Assembly (NCBI GenBank): GCA_945861565.1
Contig: CAMAUY010000006.1
Coordinates: 22,211-86,210, forward strand
Direction: 5' to 3'
DNA length: 64,000 bases
Origin: Akkermansia muciniphila
GTDB taxonomy: Bacteria > Verrucomicrobiota > Verrucomicrobiia > Limisphaerales > UBA9464
A model generated the notes under the pieces. The model was not told the DNA's origin and made no database searches. It saw only the letters and a program-made list of their open reading frames with translations. Of the stretch, positions 9,258 to 19,134 are shown piece by piece (the stretch's first letter is position 1; each line of letters starts with the position of its first letter). A program made the translations under genes and the position numbers.

Positions 9258-10385
9258 ATGGCCCTGCATGTATTGATCTGTCCTGACAAATTCAAGGGGA
9301 CACTGTCGGCGCAGGCGGCGGCGGGCGCGATTGCCAACGGGTGGTGGTCCGCCCGACCTCAAGACGAAGTGGAGTGTATCCCGATGAGTGATGGGGGGGA
9401 TGGGTTTGGGGAAATATTGAGCCGGTTGATGGGGGCTCAAGAGCGGCTGGTTGCGACGGTGGATGCCGCAAACCGACCGCGAGAGGCCCGGTGGTGGTGG
9501 CAAGCCGAAACACGGACCGCTGTGATTGAGTCTGCGGAAGTCATTGGATTGGCGTTGCTCCCGGCGGGAAAGTTTCACCCCTTTGATTTGGATTCCCGGG
9601 GATTGGCCCCGGTGCTGAGGGCGGCGTGGGAGGAGGGTGCGGCGCAAGTCATCTTCGGGATCGGTGGCAGTGCAACCAACGACGGAGGCTTCGGCATGGC
9701 ACGTGGGTTGGGTTGGAGATTTTTGCGGGGCGACGGGCAAGCGATTGAACGTTGGATACGGTTGGATGAACTTGCGAATTGGCAACCGGCGAGTGACCTA
9801 CCCGCTGCAGCGGGCCTGACCGTGGCAGTCGATGTTGAGAATCCGCTGCTTGGATTGCAGGGTTGTACCCGGATTTTCGGACCCCAGAAGGGGATTCGAG
9901 GAGACCAGGCGCCGGTGGCAGAGGCATGCCTCGAGAAACTGGCCCGAATGGCCCGCGAGGATCTTGGAACCGATTTTGCGCGGGAGCCCGGCGCGGGAGC
10001 GGCGGGAGGATTGGGCTTTGGATTCCGCGTGTTTGCCGGCGCCCGGTTGGAGTCGGGTTTCGGGTTGTTTTCTAATTATGCAGGCCTCGCTCAGAAGATC
10101 GAGGCGGCGGATCTCGTGCTGACGGGTGAGGGAATGTTGGATCGCCAAACATGGATGGGGAAGGGGACCGGCCAACTGGCGCGACTGTGTCGCGAATTGG
10201 GTAAACGGTGTGTCGGCTTTGGAGGCATTGTGGAGGGAGCAACCTTGGAACCTGGCGGGGAACGGTTGTTTCATAGCCTGCATGGAATCGCTCCCGGTCT
10301 GACCAACCCCGGTCAGGCCAAGGCTGAGGCGGCGAAGTGGCTCGAAATCCTGGCACGCAAGGTCGCCGCGGAACACGATTGGTGA
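9258..10385 (+). CDS. Glycerate kinase (GlxK/GckA type I)
   Basis: A 375-residue glycerate kinase that phosphorylates D-glycerate with ATP, feeding C2/C3 acids into lower glycolysis. Hallmarks are VLICPDKFKGTLSAQAAAGA at the N terminus, CIPMSDGGDGFGE, the glycine-rich FGIGGSATNDGGFGMARGLG, and the EPGAGAAGGLGFGF block. The ORF track begins at 9078, but the conserved fold starts at the ATG at 9258. The gene stands alone on the + strand, divergent from rsgA, with 120 bp separating it from the cytochrome gene downstream. It may metabolise glycerate from the sugar-acid pathways suggested elsewhere in the window. Confidence 0.93.
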   Translation: MALHVLICPDKFKGTLSAQAAAGAIANGWWSARPQDEVECIPMSDGGDGFGEILSRLMGAQERLVATVDAANRPREARWWWQAETRTAVIESAEVIGLALLPAGKFHPFDLDSRGLAPVLRAAWEEGAAQVIFGIGGSATNDGGFGMARGLGWRFLRGDGQAIERWIRLDELANWQPASDLPAAAGLTVAVDVENPLLGLQGCTRIFGPQKGIRGDQAPVAEACLEKLARMAREDLGTDFAREPGAGAAGGLGFGFRVFAGARLESGFGLFSNYAGLAQKIEAADLVLTGEGMLDRQTWMGKGTGQLARLCRELGKRCVGFGGIVEGATLEPGGERLFHSLHGIAPGLTNPGQAKAEAAKWLEILARKVAAEHDW

Positions 10386-10504
10386 TGCCTCGGAGCTCGG
10401 AAGATTTTTTTATCAGAGACCCGTTCGATTTACCGCTTCCCGGGTTCTGCTTGAACTCATGCCCGATTTCTTCTTCAATGACTTGGGTTTAGAGGACTCG
10501 ACCG

Positions 10505-13474
10505 ATGAAAGCGTTGTTTTGGATCCTGGCACTTGTCGCCAGTGCTCACGTGAGCGCTGGGGGCGTCGGCGGCATTGACTATTCTCGCGAAATCAAACCG
10601 TTGTTGCGAGACCGTTGCTACGCGTGTCATGGAGCTCTCAAACAGAAAGCGGGTCTCCGTGTCGATACCGGCGCTGACGTTCGCCGAGGCAGCAAGGACG
10701 GGTTGGTAATTCTTTCCAATGATTTTTCGGCCAGCCCACTCTTGCTGCGTGTCGCATCGACCAATTTGGACCACCGCATGCCACCCGAAGGCGAGCGGCT
10801 CACGCCGGTCCAAATTGGATTGCTCCGTGCCTGGATCATGCAGGGTGCTGCCTCGCCCGTTGACGAAAAAGGAGAACCGGAGCCCGGCGAACACTGGGCA
10901 TTCAGGCCTCCGATCCGTTCGCCCCTTCCGATGATCGAGCGCCGGTCCGCCGCAATCTCCAACCCCATCGATGGGTTCATTTCGGCACAATACGAAAAGC
11001 AAGGCCTCACGCCGCAGCGGGAAGCGCCGAAGGGAGTTCTGTTGCGCCGAGTTTACCTCGACCTGATTGGCCTGCCGCCGACGCGGGAGGAACTACTCGC
11101 CTTTCTTGCCGATCCCGCACCGGATGCTTACGAGCGGGTTGTCGAGCGTCTGCTCAATTCCCCGCGGCACGGCGAACGCTGGGCGCGCCATTGGATGGAT
11201 ATCTGGCGTTACGCGGACTGGTACGGCCGCCGCACCGTGCCGGACGTGTGGAACAGCGCCCCGCAGGTTTGGCGATGGCGCGAATGGATCGTCGACTCGC
11301 TCAATGCCGATAAGGGCTATGACCGGATGCTGGTCGAGATGCTGGCGGCGGATGAGGTTGCGCCGGCGGACGATACCGTGCGGGTAGCCACGAGCTACCT
11401 CGTTCGCAACTGGTATGCGCTCAATCCAAACCAGTGGATGCGCGACATCGTCGAGCACACGGGCAAGGCGTTTCTCGGCCTGACGTTCAACTGTGCGCAT
11501 TGCCACGACCACAAATACGATCCGATTACGCAACGCGACTATTTCCAGTTCCGCGCGTTCTTCGAGCCGCTGCAAGTGCGGCAGGATCGCGTGCCAGGCG
11601 ATGCCGATCCCGGCCCGTTTCAAAAGTATGAATATTCGGTGCTTCGAAAAGTGAACACCAACGGAATGGTCAGTGTTTTTGACGAAAACCTTGACGCAAA
11701 AACGTTTCTCTATCTTCGCGGGGATGAGCGGAGCCTTCCGGAAGGCAAACCGACGGTCCCTCCGGGTATGCCTCTGTTCCTGGGGGGCGATTCATTGACG
11801 ATGCAACGGCTCGACCTGCCGGTGGGCGCTCATTACCCCGGCGTGAAACCGTTCATTCGGCAGGCCGAAAAGGAAAAGTACGAGCATGGCTTGGCCGCAG
11901 CCATGGACTCGTTGAGCTCCGCTACCCGGCAACTCGCCGATGCCCGCGGCAAGTTTGCCGCCGCGGAAGCGACGAACTCAATGGCGGTGCGAGCCATGGC
12001 GTTTTCCGACCTTCTCGGTGCCGAGATCCGGTGGCGTAATCAGTCGAATCAACTTGCCGTGGCGCGCACCGAGTTGGACGCCTTGCGCGCCCGTCTCGTG
12101 GCCGACGAAGCGCTCTACACCGTCCCGCTTAGCAGTCGAAGGGAAGGGCTTGATTCTGAAAAGGCGGACGTTAGTGGCGTGAAACCCCGAGTTAACGAGG
12201 CTCCCTCCGCCCGGTCCGCTGCGGATGAGTTGGCCGCTGCCGCCGGCCGAGCAGAACGGATGGTAAGCCTGCGCAAAGCGGAAGCCAAAATGTCGGCTGC
12301 GGACGGAGTGCTGGCGTTGCTGCAAGCGGAGCAAGCGGCGGCGGCGGCGCGACGCAGCGCCGAAGGAGCGGGCGAAAAAAAGGAAGAGAAGGAGAAAGCC
12401 GAAGCGGCGCTCAAGAAGGCGCAGGAACAAGTTTCCAGCGCGAAAACAAATTCCGAAATCGCTCACGCCGCACTCCAGACCAATACGACCGCCTACACCC
12501 CGCTGACGCCGGTTTACCCCGCGCAGAGCACTGGCCGACGCAGCGCACTGGCGGGTTGGCTCACCCGGCGTGACAATCCACTCGCGGCTCGAGTCGCGGT
12601 GAATCACGTCTGGGCGCGCCACTTCCACGCGCCGCTCGTAACCTCGGTGTTTGACTTTGGCCGGAATGGGTCTCCCCCGACGCACCCGGAACTCCTCGAC
12701 TGGTTGGCGGTCGAGTTTATGGAACATGGCTGGAGCATGAAGCATTTGCATCGCCTGATTGTCACCAGCAGCGTGTACCGCCAAAACTCCGTAACGGCCG
12801 AATTAAGGACGCCGGGTTCCGTCGATTCCAAAGTCGAAAATGACCTTCACGCGTCGACGGCTCGGAATAAAGCCCGCGATCCGGCCAATAAATTCCTTTG
12901 GCGGATGAATCCCGGCCAGATGGAGGCGGAGGTGCTGCGTGACAGTCTGCTCCATCTGGCCGATGCACTCGACTTGCCCCAGGGCGGTTATCCTCTGCCA
13001 AACAAGGACGCCGAAACATCGCACCGGCGCAGTCTTTACTTCGAATGTTTTCCGGAGCCGGGCGGCCAGAGCGAGTTTGCCACCCTGTTCGATCCGCCGG
13101 GAGCGATCGAGTGTTACCGCCGATCCAAAACGATTGTGCCGCAGCAGGCGTTGGCCCTGACCAACAGCCGATTTTCCAGGGAACAGAGTCGAGCAATTGC
13201 CCGGCGGCTGAATGATGCATTCCCAGCGGACGCCAGGCGCGGCGACTCAGACTTTCTCGCGGCCGCTTGGGAACAAATTCTCACCCGACGACCGTCCGGG
13301 GAAGAACTCGCGGCGTGCCAGGATTTTCTCCGACACGAGATGGAACCGGTGGTAGAGTCGAGCGCGGGTGGCGGGGAACCCAAAAAAGCCGACATTGCAC
13401 GAGCCCGACTCCATGCCCGCACCAGTCTCGTCCAGGCACTGTTTAACCATAACGGTTTTGTAACGATCCGATGA
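10505..13474 (+). CDS. Exported PSD1-type cytochrome c protein (DUF1549/DUF1553)
   Basis: A 989-residue protein of the planctomycete/verrucomicrobial PSD1 architecture. A signal peptide (MKALFWILALVASAHVSAGG) is followed by a haem-binding CYACHG near residue 38. DUF1549 (about 155-360) includes the characteristic CAHCHDHKYDPITQRDYF, and DUF1553 occupies about 670-960 (RRSALAGWLTRRDNPLAARV, then YRQNSVT and LFDPPGAIECYRRSKTIVPQQALAL). Between the two domains, residues about 450-650 are Ala/Glu/Lys-rich and look like a long coiled coil. The gene overlaps the DUF1501 gene by 4 bp (ATGA), the standard pairing. The function is not established; periplasmic redox or polymer-processing roles are usually proposed. 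Confidence 0.93.
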   Translation: MKALFWILALVASAHVSAGGVGGIDYSREIKPLLRDRCYACHGALKQKAGLRVDTGADVRRGSKDGLVILSNDFSASPLLLRVASTNLDHRMPPEGERLTPVQIGLLRAWIMQGAASPVDEKGEPEPGEHWAFRPPIRSPLPMIERRSAAISNPIDGFISAQYEKQGLTPQREAPKGVLLRRVYLDLIGLPPTREELLAFLADPAPDAYERVVERLLNSPRHGERWARHWMDIWRYADWYGRRTVPDVWNSAPQVWRWREWIVDSLNADKGYDRMLVEMLAADEVAPADDTVRVATSYLVRNWYALNPNQWMRDIVEHTGKAFLGLTFNCAHCHDHKYDPITQRDYFQFRAFFEPLQVRQDRVPGDADPGPFQKYEYSVLRKVNTNGMVSVFDENLDAKTFLYLRGDERSLPEGKPTVPPGMPLFLGGDSLTMQRLDLPVGAHYPGVKPFIRQAEKEKYEHGLAAAMDSLSSATRQLADARGKFAAAEATNSMAVRAMAFSDLLGAEIRWRNQSNQLAVARTELDALRARLVADEALYTVPLSSRREGLDSEKADVSGVKPRVNEAPSARSAADELAAAAGRAERMVSLRKAEAKMSAADGVLALLQAEQAAAAARRSAEGAGEKKEEKEKAEAALKKAQEQVSSAKTNSEIAHAALQTNTTAYTPLTPVYPAQSTGRRSALAGWLTRRDNPLAARVAVNHVWARHFHAPLVTSVFDFGRNGSPPTHPELLDWLAVEFMEHGWSMKHLHRLIVTSSVYRQNSVTAELRTPGSVDSKVENDLHASTARNKARDPANKFLWRMNPGQMEAEVLRDSLLHLADALDLPQGGYPLPNKDAETSHRRSLYFECFPEPGGQSEFATLFDPPGAIECYRRSKTIVPQQALALTNSRFSREQSRAIARRLNDAFPADARRGDSDFLAAAWEQILTRRPSGEELAACQDFLRHEMEPVVESSAGGGEPKKADIARARLHARTSLVQALFNHNGFVTIR

Positions 13475-14961
13475 AAACAAACTACTCCTCGTGTGGACGG
13501 GTCCCTCGCCGAACGTTCCTGGCAGATGTCGGGATGGGCTTTGCGGGATTGACGCTCGGCTCGATGTTGTGGCGCGACGGCGTGGCGCGCGCGGATCAGC
13601 CTGGGTCGATCTGGACGCCACCGACGGGGCAGCCACTCGTCAAGCCGAAAGCAAAATCAGTCATCTGGGTTTTTCTGAGTGGCGGTTACAGCCACCTCGA
13701 GACGTTTGACCCCAAGCCGGCCCTCGTTGATTACGCGGGAAAAACGTTCGATAAAACCCCGTTCGAGAACCCGATCGCTTCGCGGAAACACAAGAATCGG
13801 TTCCGGTCCGTGCCGGCGGATTCCGTCAATGTCCGGGACGTTTACCCCATTATCTACCCATCGCAGGTCGGCTGGAAGCCCTACGGCCAATGCGGGATCG
13901 GCATCACGGACTGGTGGCCCCATCTCGCGCAATGTGCCGATGACATCGCCTGGGTGCGTAACATGTGGACGACCGACAACGACCACTGGGCGGAGAACCA
14001 GATTCACACGGGCCGGCATCGGCTCGACGAGACGCAACCCAGCCTGGGCTCCTGGGTGCAATACGGTCTCGGCAGTCTCAATGACAATCTTCCCAGCTTT
14101 GTCACCGTTGGCGTGCCCAAGGCGCATACGACCAGTGAGATCGACCAGGGGTACTATTTGGGACCACAGCACGCTGCCGTCCCGTTGACCGTCGATCCAA
14201 AGAATCCCCTCCCGTTCGGCACGCGCCTCGAAGGCGTCAGTGCTGCCGAACAAGCCAACGAATACGAACTTATCGGCAAACTCAACCGGCTGGCCGCCGT
14301 CGAGTATCCGGATGACGAACGCCTGCGTGCCCGCATCCGGGCTTATGAACTCGCGTTCAAGATGCAGGCCGCCGTCCCCGAGGCGATGGATTTCCCGGCC
14401 GAGCCCGAACACATCCGCCGCCTCTACGGTCTCGATCAGGACCACACCAAAGTGGCGGGCGAACGTTTGCTATGCGCCCGGCGGTTGGTGGAACGTGGCG
14501 TGCGATTTGTGCTCGCCTATCCGAGTGGGCTTAGCGCATGGGACTCGCATCAAAAACTTAAGAGCAATCACGAGAAGCTCTGCGCCAACGTAGACCTTCC
14601 CGTCGCCGGGCTGCTGCGCGACCTCAAGCAGCGTGGGTTGATGGAGGATGTGGTCGTCGTTTTTTGCACTGAGTTTGGGCGGACACCCGGCCTCGAACAA
14701 CGCGCGGGCGGTGCTGACGGCCGCGATCATCACCCTCACGGGTTCACGATTTGGTTCGCCGGCGCCGGCATCCAAGGCGGAACCATTCATGGTGAGACGG
14801 ACGAGCTCGGCTACCATGCGTTGGGTGACGGCCACTACGTGACCGACATCCATGCGACCGTGCTGCACCTGCTCGGCCTCGATCCGCGTCGACTGGAGAT
14901 TCCGGGCCGCAAACGCCTCGAGATTGACCACGGCGCGCCCATTACGGAGATCCTGGCGTGA
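13471..14961 (+). CDS. DUF1501 family protein, Tat-type leader
   Basis: A 496-residue DUF1501 protein, distantly related to alkaline-phosphatase/sulfatase folds. The N terminus carries a twin-arginine-like leader (VPRRTFLADVGMGFAGLTLGSML). Conserved blocks include SVIWVFLSGGYSHLETFDPKP, HTGRHRLDETQPSLGSWVQYGLG, VFCTEFGRTPGLEQRAGGADGRDHHPHGFTIWFAGAGI quoted in part (TEFGRTP, GRDHHP, GFTIWFAGAGI) and the C-terminal DIHATVLHLLGLDPRRL. Its start overlaps the PSD1 stop by 4 bp, so translation is probably coupled. Partners of this type are thought to act together in the periplasm, but the substrate is unknown. Confidence 0.93.
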   Translation: MKTNYSSCGRVPRRTFLADVGMGFAGLTLGSMLWRDGVARADQPGSIWTPPTGQPLVKPKAKSVIWVFLSGGYSHLETFDPKPALVDYAGKTFDKTPFENPIASRKHKNRFRSVPADSVNVRDVYPIIYPSQVGWKPYGQCGIGITDWWPHLAQCADDIAWVRNMWTTDNDHWAENQIHTGRHRLDETQPSLGSWVQYGLGSLNDNLPSFVTVGVPKAHTTSEIDQGYYLGPQHAAVPLTVDPKNPLPFGTRLEGVSAAEQANEYELIGKLNRLAAVEYPDDERLRARIRAYELAFKMQAAVPEAMDFPAEPEHIRRLYGLDQDHTKVAGERLLCARRLVERGVRFVLAYPSGLSAWDSHQKLKSNHEKLCANVDLPVAGLLRDLKQRGLMEDVVVVFCTEFGRTPGLEQRAGGADGRDHHPHGFTIWFAGAGIQGGTIHGETDELGYHALGDGHYVTDIHATVLHLLGLDPRRLEIPGRKRLEIDHGAPITEILA

Positions 14962-15018
14962 AACAACATTGCCTCTCGTCTTCGGAGTGAGCTTCCGAAC
15001 GTTCTCCATGCGCCAGGC

Positions 15019-15060
15019 ATCGGTGTTTATCGGCGTTGATCCGTGGTTCCAACTCCGGTT
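15019..15060 (+). repeat. Half copy (A) of the CGGCGTT-ATCCGTGGTTCC repeat family
   Basis: The stretch containing GTTTATCGGCGTTGATCCGT, followed by GGTTCCAACTCCGGTT, closely matches the right half of the longer palindromic copies at 42001-42076 and 56796-56910, including the trailing CCAACTCCGGTT shared with the latter. Here only one arm is present, just upstream of the amidohydrolase start. Confidence 0.7.
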
Positions 15061-15063
15061 TCG

Positions 15064-16851
15064 ATGATGAATACCTCCGGTTCAAAACCTGCATCGCGAA
15101 AGCGCTGGCGGCTTTTGGCCACCGCGATTTGCCTTCTATCTGCGGCCATTGGACTTTCCTGTCACGCTGCCGATGCGGACTTAATTCTGCACAACGGCAA
15201 GGTGGCAATCGTGGATGGTGAATTCACCATTCACCAAGCCATTGCCGTCCAGGATGGCCGAATTCTTCAATCGGGGAGCAACGTTGACGTGTTAAAGCGT
15301 CGCGGCCCTCGCACGGAGGTTGTGGATTTGGAGGGTAAACTGGCCTTGCCGGGCTTGATGGACTCGCACGCGCATCCCGCCGACGCGTGCCTAACCGAGT
15401 TCGATCACGAGATTCCGCCAATTGAGCGGATCGCGGACGTACTTGATTACATCCAGGCTCGCACCCGGGCGGTGAAGAGCGGCGACTGGATTCAAGTGCG
15501 GCAGATATTTATCACACGATTGCGGGAGCAGCGGTATCCCACGCGCGCTGAGTTGGACCGCGTCGCGCCCAGGCATCCGGTCCTTTTCGCGACCGGTCCC
15601 GATGCCTCGCTCAACAGTCTGGCGTTGCAACTCAGCGGCATTGATCGCGACTTCAAAGTCACCGACGGAGGCACCGGTTTCATTGAGACAGATCCGAAAA
15701 CGGGCGAGCCAACGGGAATTCTCCGCAACTGCACCCGTTACGTGAAGGTGACGTCCGTGCCCCTCGTTCCATCTCAGGCGGACAAAATACACCGGCTGAG
15801 GGAACTGTTCGCGGACTACAATTCCGTCGGCATTACCAGCGTGTGCGACCGCGACGCGGGATTGGACGACATCGCCTTATATCGGGACTTGCGCGCCCGC
15901 GACGAACGGACGGCGCGAGTTCATATCTCGCAACACATTGAATCGATTGGTTCGCTTACGAACATTTTGGAGAACATCCGCCAGGTCGGCCGCGACCCGC
16001 TTTTCAAGGATCGGGACGATTGGCTGCGGATCATCGGGGTCAAAACGTATCTCGACGGAGGGATGCTTACGGGCAGCGCTTTCATGCGTGAGCCGTGGGG
16101 CGTCAGTGAAATTTACTCGATTCGCGATCCAAACTATCGCGGCGTGCGATTCATCCCGCCGGAACGGCTGCTGCCGATGGTGCGCACCGCCGTCGAGTGC
16201 GGCCTCCAATTTACGGCGCACTCGGTTGGGGACGGCGCGGTGCATGCCTTGCTTGATGCGTATGCCGCGGTGGGCAAGGAATTGCCCGTGCGGAAGACGC
16301 GTCCGTGCATCAGTCATTCGAATTTCATGAGCCGGTCGGCCATTGAGGAAGCGACTCGACTTGGTGTCATGATGGATATTCAGCCCGCCTGGCTTTATCT
16401 CGACGCCCACACGCTCATGAAACAGTTCGGCGACGAGCGACTGCGCTACTTCCAACCACTGCGCAGTCTTTTCGATGCGGGCGCGATCGCGGGCGGCGGC
16501 TCCGACCACATGCAGAAAATCGGTTCCCTGCGGTCGGTGAATCCGTATAATCCATTTCTCGGCATGGCGACGGCCATTACACGACGCGCGAAGCTCTTGG
16601 AGAAACCGCTGTACCCCGAGGAGGCGCTCACCCGGGAACAAGTCATCCGCTTCTACACGATCAACAACGCTCGAATTCTCGGGTGCGACGATAAACTGGG
16701 ATCGCTCGAACCTGGCAAGCTCGCCGATATCGTCGTGCTCGACACCAACTTGTTGACCTGTTCAGAAGCTAAAATCGTTGCGACGCAGGTGTTGCGAACA
16801 TACGTGGGAGGCAAGCTGGTTTACCGAAAAGAACCCACCGCAAGACCCTGA
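15064..16851 (+). CDS. Exported amidohydrolase, YtcJ-like (Amidohydro_3)
   Basis: A 595-residue metal-dependent hydrolase of the amidohydrolase superfamily, subgroup 3. A signal peptide (RRWRLLATAICLL-like hydrophobic stretch ending SCHAADA) precedes LILHNGKVAIVDG, the metal-binding DSHAHP on the first strand, a central FTAHSVGDGAVHALLDAY, CISHSNFMS, and the late GGGSDHM aspartate strand. The C-terminal composite sheet segment is GSLEPGKLADIVVLDTNL. The start is set at the ATG pair at 15064/15067, because the track start at 15043 (GTG) adds residues ahead of the signal peptide. Exported YtcJ-like enzymes hydrolyse amides or other C-N bonds of varied small molecules; the substrate is not predictable. 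Confidence 0.9.
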   Translation: MMNTSGSKPASRKRWRLLATAICLLSAAIGLSCHAADADLILHNGKVAIVDGEFTIHQAIAVQDGRILQSGSNVDVLKRRGPRTEVVDLEGKLALPGLMDSHAHPADACLTEFDHEIPPIERIADVLDYIQARTRAVKSGDWIQVRQIFITRLREQRYPTRAELDRVAPRHPVLFATGPDASLNSLALQLSGIDRDFKVTDGGTGFIETDPKTGEPTGILRNCTRYVKVTSVPLVPSQADKIHRLRELFADYNSVGITSVCDRDAGLDDIALYRDLRARDERTARVHISQHIESIGSLTNILENIRQVGRDPLFKDRDDWLRIIGVKTYLDGGMLTGSAFMREPWGVSEIYSIRDPNYRGVRFIPPERLLPMVRTAVECGLQFTAHSVGDGAVHALLDAYAAVGKELPVRKTRPCISHSNFMSRSAIEEATRLGVMMDIQPAWLYLDAHTLMKQFGDERLRYFQPLRSLFDAGAIAGGGSDHMQKIGSLRSVNPYNPFLGMATAITRRAKLLEKPLYPEEALTREQVIRFYTINNARILGCDDKLGSLEPGKLADIVVLDTNLLTCSEAKIVATQVLRTYVGGKLVYRKEPTARP

Positions 16852-16930
16852 ACCAAGCCTTTCACAACCTCTTCACCCACACCGCTCAACAGGTTGGTAA
16901 AAACACCGACTTGACCCGCCGAATCATCCC

Positions 16931-18250
16931 ATGAAAACGACGACTCTCCTCGCCTGGTTTGCCCTGACATGTCTTGCCACGGCGGTGGATTCAGCCGCGG
17001 ACCTAGCCCCCAAACCTGACGAAACCCAGCTTCCGCGGGCGATGCACATGGCGATGACAGATCGTGCCCGTGTCACGGTCGGCCTGCGTACAGGCGATAT
17101 TTCAGGTGCCGACCACCGGGCGCTCCAGGCGGCGGTGGACTACGTTGCAAGCCTGGGCGGTGGCACGGTCGAGATTGGTGAAGGCGATTTCCTCATGCGC
17201 GATTCGCTCCACCTGCGCCCGAACGTCACCGTGCGTGGGCAAGGTGCGAAGACGATACTTCGCAAGGATAAGGCCAGCGTGTCCGTATTGGCGCTCGATG
17301 GCGATTACGGCGAGGAACAGTTCACGGTGAAAAGTCCGGCCGGGTTTGCGGTCGGCGATGGCGTGGCGATTTGGGATAAGAGCGCGGGTGGCTTTCATAC
17401 GACAGTCGCGCGAATCACGGGGCGCTCGGGAAACACCTTTGCCATCAGTCTCCCGCTAAACACGGACTGCCGGGTCGACCAAGGAGCCCAGGCGGCGACG
17501 GTATTCCCGGTCGTCAGCGGGTATCATGTTGAGGGCGCGCGGGTCGAGGACCTGACGATTGAAGGAAGCAAGGAAGATAACGTTGCTCTGAATGGCTGTC
17601 GTGGGGGTGGCATTTTTCTGTACCGCTGCCCCGGGGCGGTCATCGAGCGATGCACGGTCCGAAATTACCATGGAGACGGCATCAGTTTTCAGCAATGCAA
17701 CGATGTCACGGTGCGGGCGTGCGTGAGCGAAGGGAATGCGGGGTTGGGCTTGCATCCCGGCAGTGGCTCGCAGCGCCCGGTGGTGCGCCAGTCTATCGCG
17801 CGCAAGAATGGCGAAGATGGTTTGTTCCTTTGCTGGCGAGTCAAGCAGGGTGTGTTCGAGGAGAACCTTCTCGAAGCCAACGGCCGGTACGGCATCTCCA
17901 TCGGACACAAAGACACCGACAACTTGCTTCGCAATAATCAGGTCCGGGGGAATCACGAGGACGGTATTTTCTTTCGCAACGAGACTGAGGGCATGGCGGG
18001 ACATCGCAACCGCGTGGAGAACAATCTCATTGAAAACAATGGAGTGAAGCACGGGACGGCGGGCATTCGAGTTCGGGGCGAGACGCGCGATCTCATTTTC
18101 AAGGGTAACATCATCCGCGATACGCGCTCGGTGGGTGAACGGAAGCAAACCGTCGGTATCCGGTTGGAGGAAAAGGTCGGCGCGGTCACTCTCGATGGAA
18201 ACGAGGTTGATGCCAGCCAAGCACTCGTGGATAAACGCACGGCTCGATGA
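16931..18250 (+). CDS. Exported right-handed parallel beta-helix protein (paralogue of 62120-63493)
   Basis: A 439-residue protein with a signal peptide ([23 protein letters not shown]) and a right-handed parallel beta-helix from about residue 50 onward. [20 protein letters not shown] is the usual first turn of pectate-lyase-like superfamily proteins. Later turns show repeated GxxN/NxI spacing, with [22 protein letters not shown] and [16 protein letters not shown]. These three blocks recur almost unchanged in the paralogue 45 kb away, so the two form one family. Such folds host polysaccharide lyases, hydrolases or epimerases; I see no named catalytic signature. The downstream prepilin frame in the track begins on its stop codon, but its likely start is 90 bp further on. 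Confidence 0.88.
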   Translation: MKTTTLLAWFALTCLATAVDSAADLAPKPDETQLPRAMHMAMTDRARVTVGLRTGDISGADHRALQAAVDYVASLGGGTVEIGEGDFLMRDSLHLRPNVTVRGQGAKTILRKDKASVSVLALDGDYGEEQFTVKSPAGFAVGDGVAIWDKSAGGFHTTVARITGRSGNTFAISLPLNTDCRVDQGAQAATVFPVVSGYHVEGARVEDLTIEGSKEDNVALNGCRGGGIFLYRCPGAVIERCTVRNYHGDGISFQQCNDVTVRACVSEGNAGLGLHPGSGSQRPVVRQSIARKNGEDGLFLCWRVKQGVFEENLLEANGRYGISIGHKDTDNLLRNNQVRGNHEDGIFFRNETEGMAGHRNRVENNLIENNGVKHGTAGIRVRGETRDLIFKGNIIRDTRSVGERKQTVGIRLEEKVGAVTLDGNEVDASQALVDKRTAR

Positions 18251-18339
18251 GATCATCATACGGGCACGAATCCCCGGTATTCGATTTTTCAAGTTCTGAC
18301 TTTGGACTACCTATCTGCGAGAATATCTCCTTCCCGCTT

Positions 18340-19098
18340 ATGAATGCACGCCACCGCCACCGCCAACGCCCGGCTTTGCGAAATCCCAGCAGGACTCCGG
18401 GGTTCACCCTGATTGAGCTTTTGGTTGTGATTGCGATTATTGCCATCCTCGCCGGGATGCTTTTGCCAGCCCTCGCGAGGGCGAAGGCGCGCGCACTCCA
18501 GACCTATTGCCTGGGGAGCACTAAGCAGATCGGCCTCGCCGTGGCCGTCTATGGCCAGGACTACGGCCAACGGATTCCCCTCTGCCGCAATTGGGGTAAG
18601 CAATGGGGAGGGGATCATGCGCTCCGAGCCGACGAAAAATGGATGCCAGAGCTTTTGTACCCGTACATCGGGACCAACGTGAATCATGCCAGCAACAACG
18701 TTACAGTTGCTCAGTACAGTCCGAAGCAAGGGGTCTTCGCGTGTCCGGTTGCGCTCAAGACCAAGCTCAAGACTGGGTCGGCTGGCTCTGGATTCACCGA
18801 TGCCAAATTCAAGGATAATGATGGTGTCACCTACGTCTGGAACCATATCTACTTGAGCAAGAACCGCGGTACCTATGAGGATAAAAGACCCGTCAGTGGA
18901 CGCCGTGACACGGATATTCCCAATCCTTCCAAAGCCACCCTTACCTGGGAGATCCCCTATTGGGACTACAGGGGAATGCCGCACAATCTTGGGATGAACC
19001 TGGTGCTGGCAGATGGCCATGCGGAGCGAGTGAAAGGGAGTCCGAAGGAAGAAGATTGGTGGGCCTATCACAGCCGGGATGGCTGGGAGGTTGATTGA
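18340..19098 (+). CDS. Prepilin-like N-methylation-leader protein with C-terminal DG motif
   Basis: A 252-residue protein beginning with a basic leader and the prepilin peptidase/methylation motif [18 protein letters not shown], followed by a pilin-like helix ([20 protein letters not shown]). The C-terminal [15 protein letters not shown] is the H-x9-DG-type block found in the large verrucomicrobial/planctomycetal family of type II pseudopilin-like proteins. The track start at 18247 is replaced by the ATG at 18340, which places the charged leader directly before the cleavage site. It is probably secreted or assembled through a type II secretion or pilus-like machinery encoded elsewhere. The gene lies close behind the beta-helix gene. 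Confidence 0.9.
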   Translation: MNARHRHRQRPALRNPSRTPGFTLIELLVVIAIIAILAGMLLPALARAKARALQTYCLGSTKQIGLAVAVYGQDYGQRIPLCRNWGKQWGGDHALRADEKWMPELLYPYIGTNVNHASNNVTVAQYSPKQGVFACPVALKTKLKTGSAGSGFTDAKFKDNDGVTYVWNHIYLSKNRGTYEDKRPVSGRRDTDIPNPSKATLTWEIPYWDYRGMPHNLGMNLVLADGHAERVKGSPKEEDWWAYHSRDGWEVD

Positions 19099-19134
19099 GC
19101 CCGTGTCGCCCTCGGAGTCCTTGCATCTCGGATC

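Noticed and set aside
11978-12784. 268-aa minus-strand ORF
   Set aside because: It is antisense to the coiled-coil part of the PSD1 gene; Arg/Leu-rich low-complexity translation.
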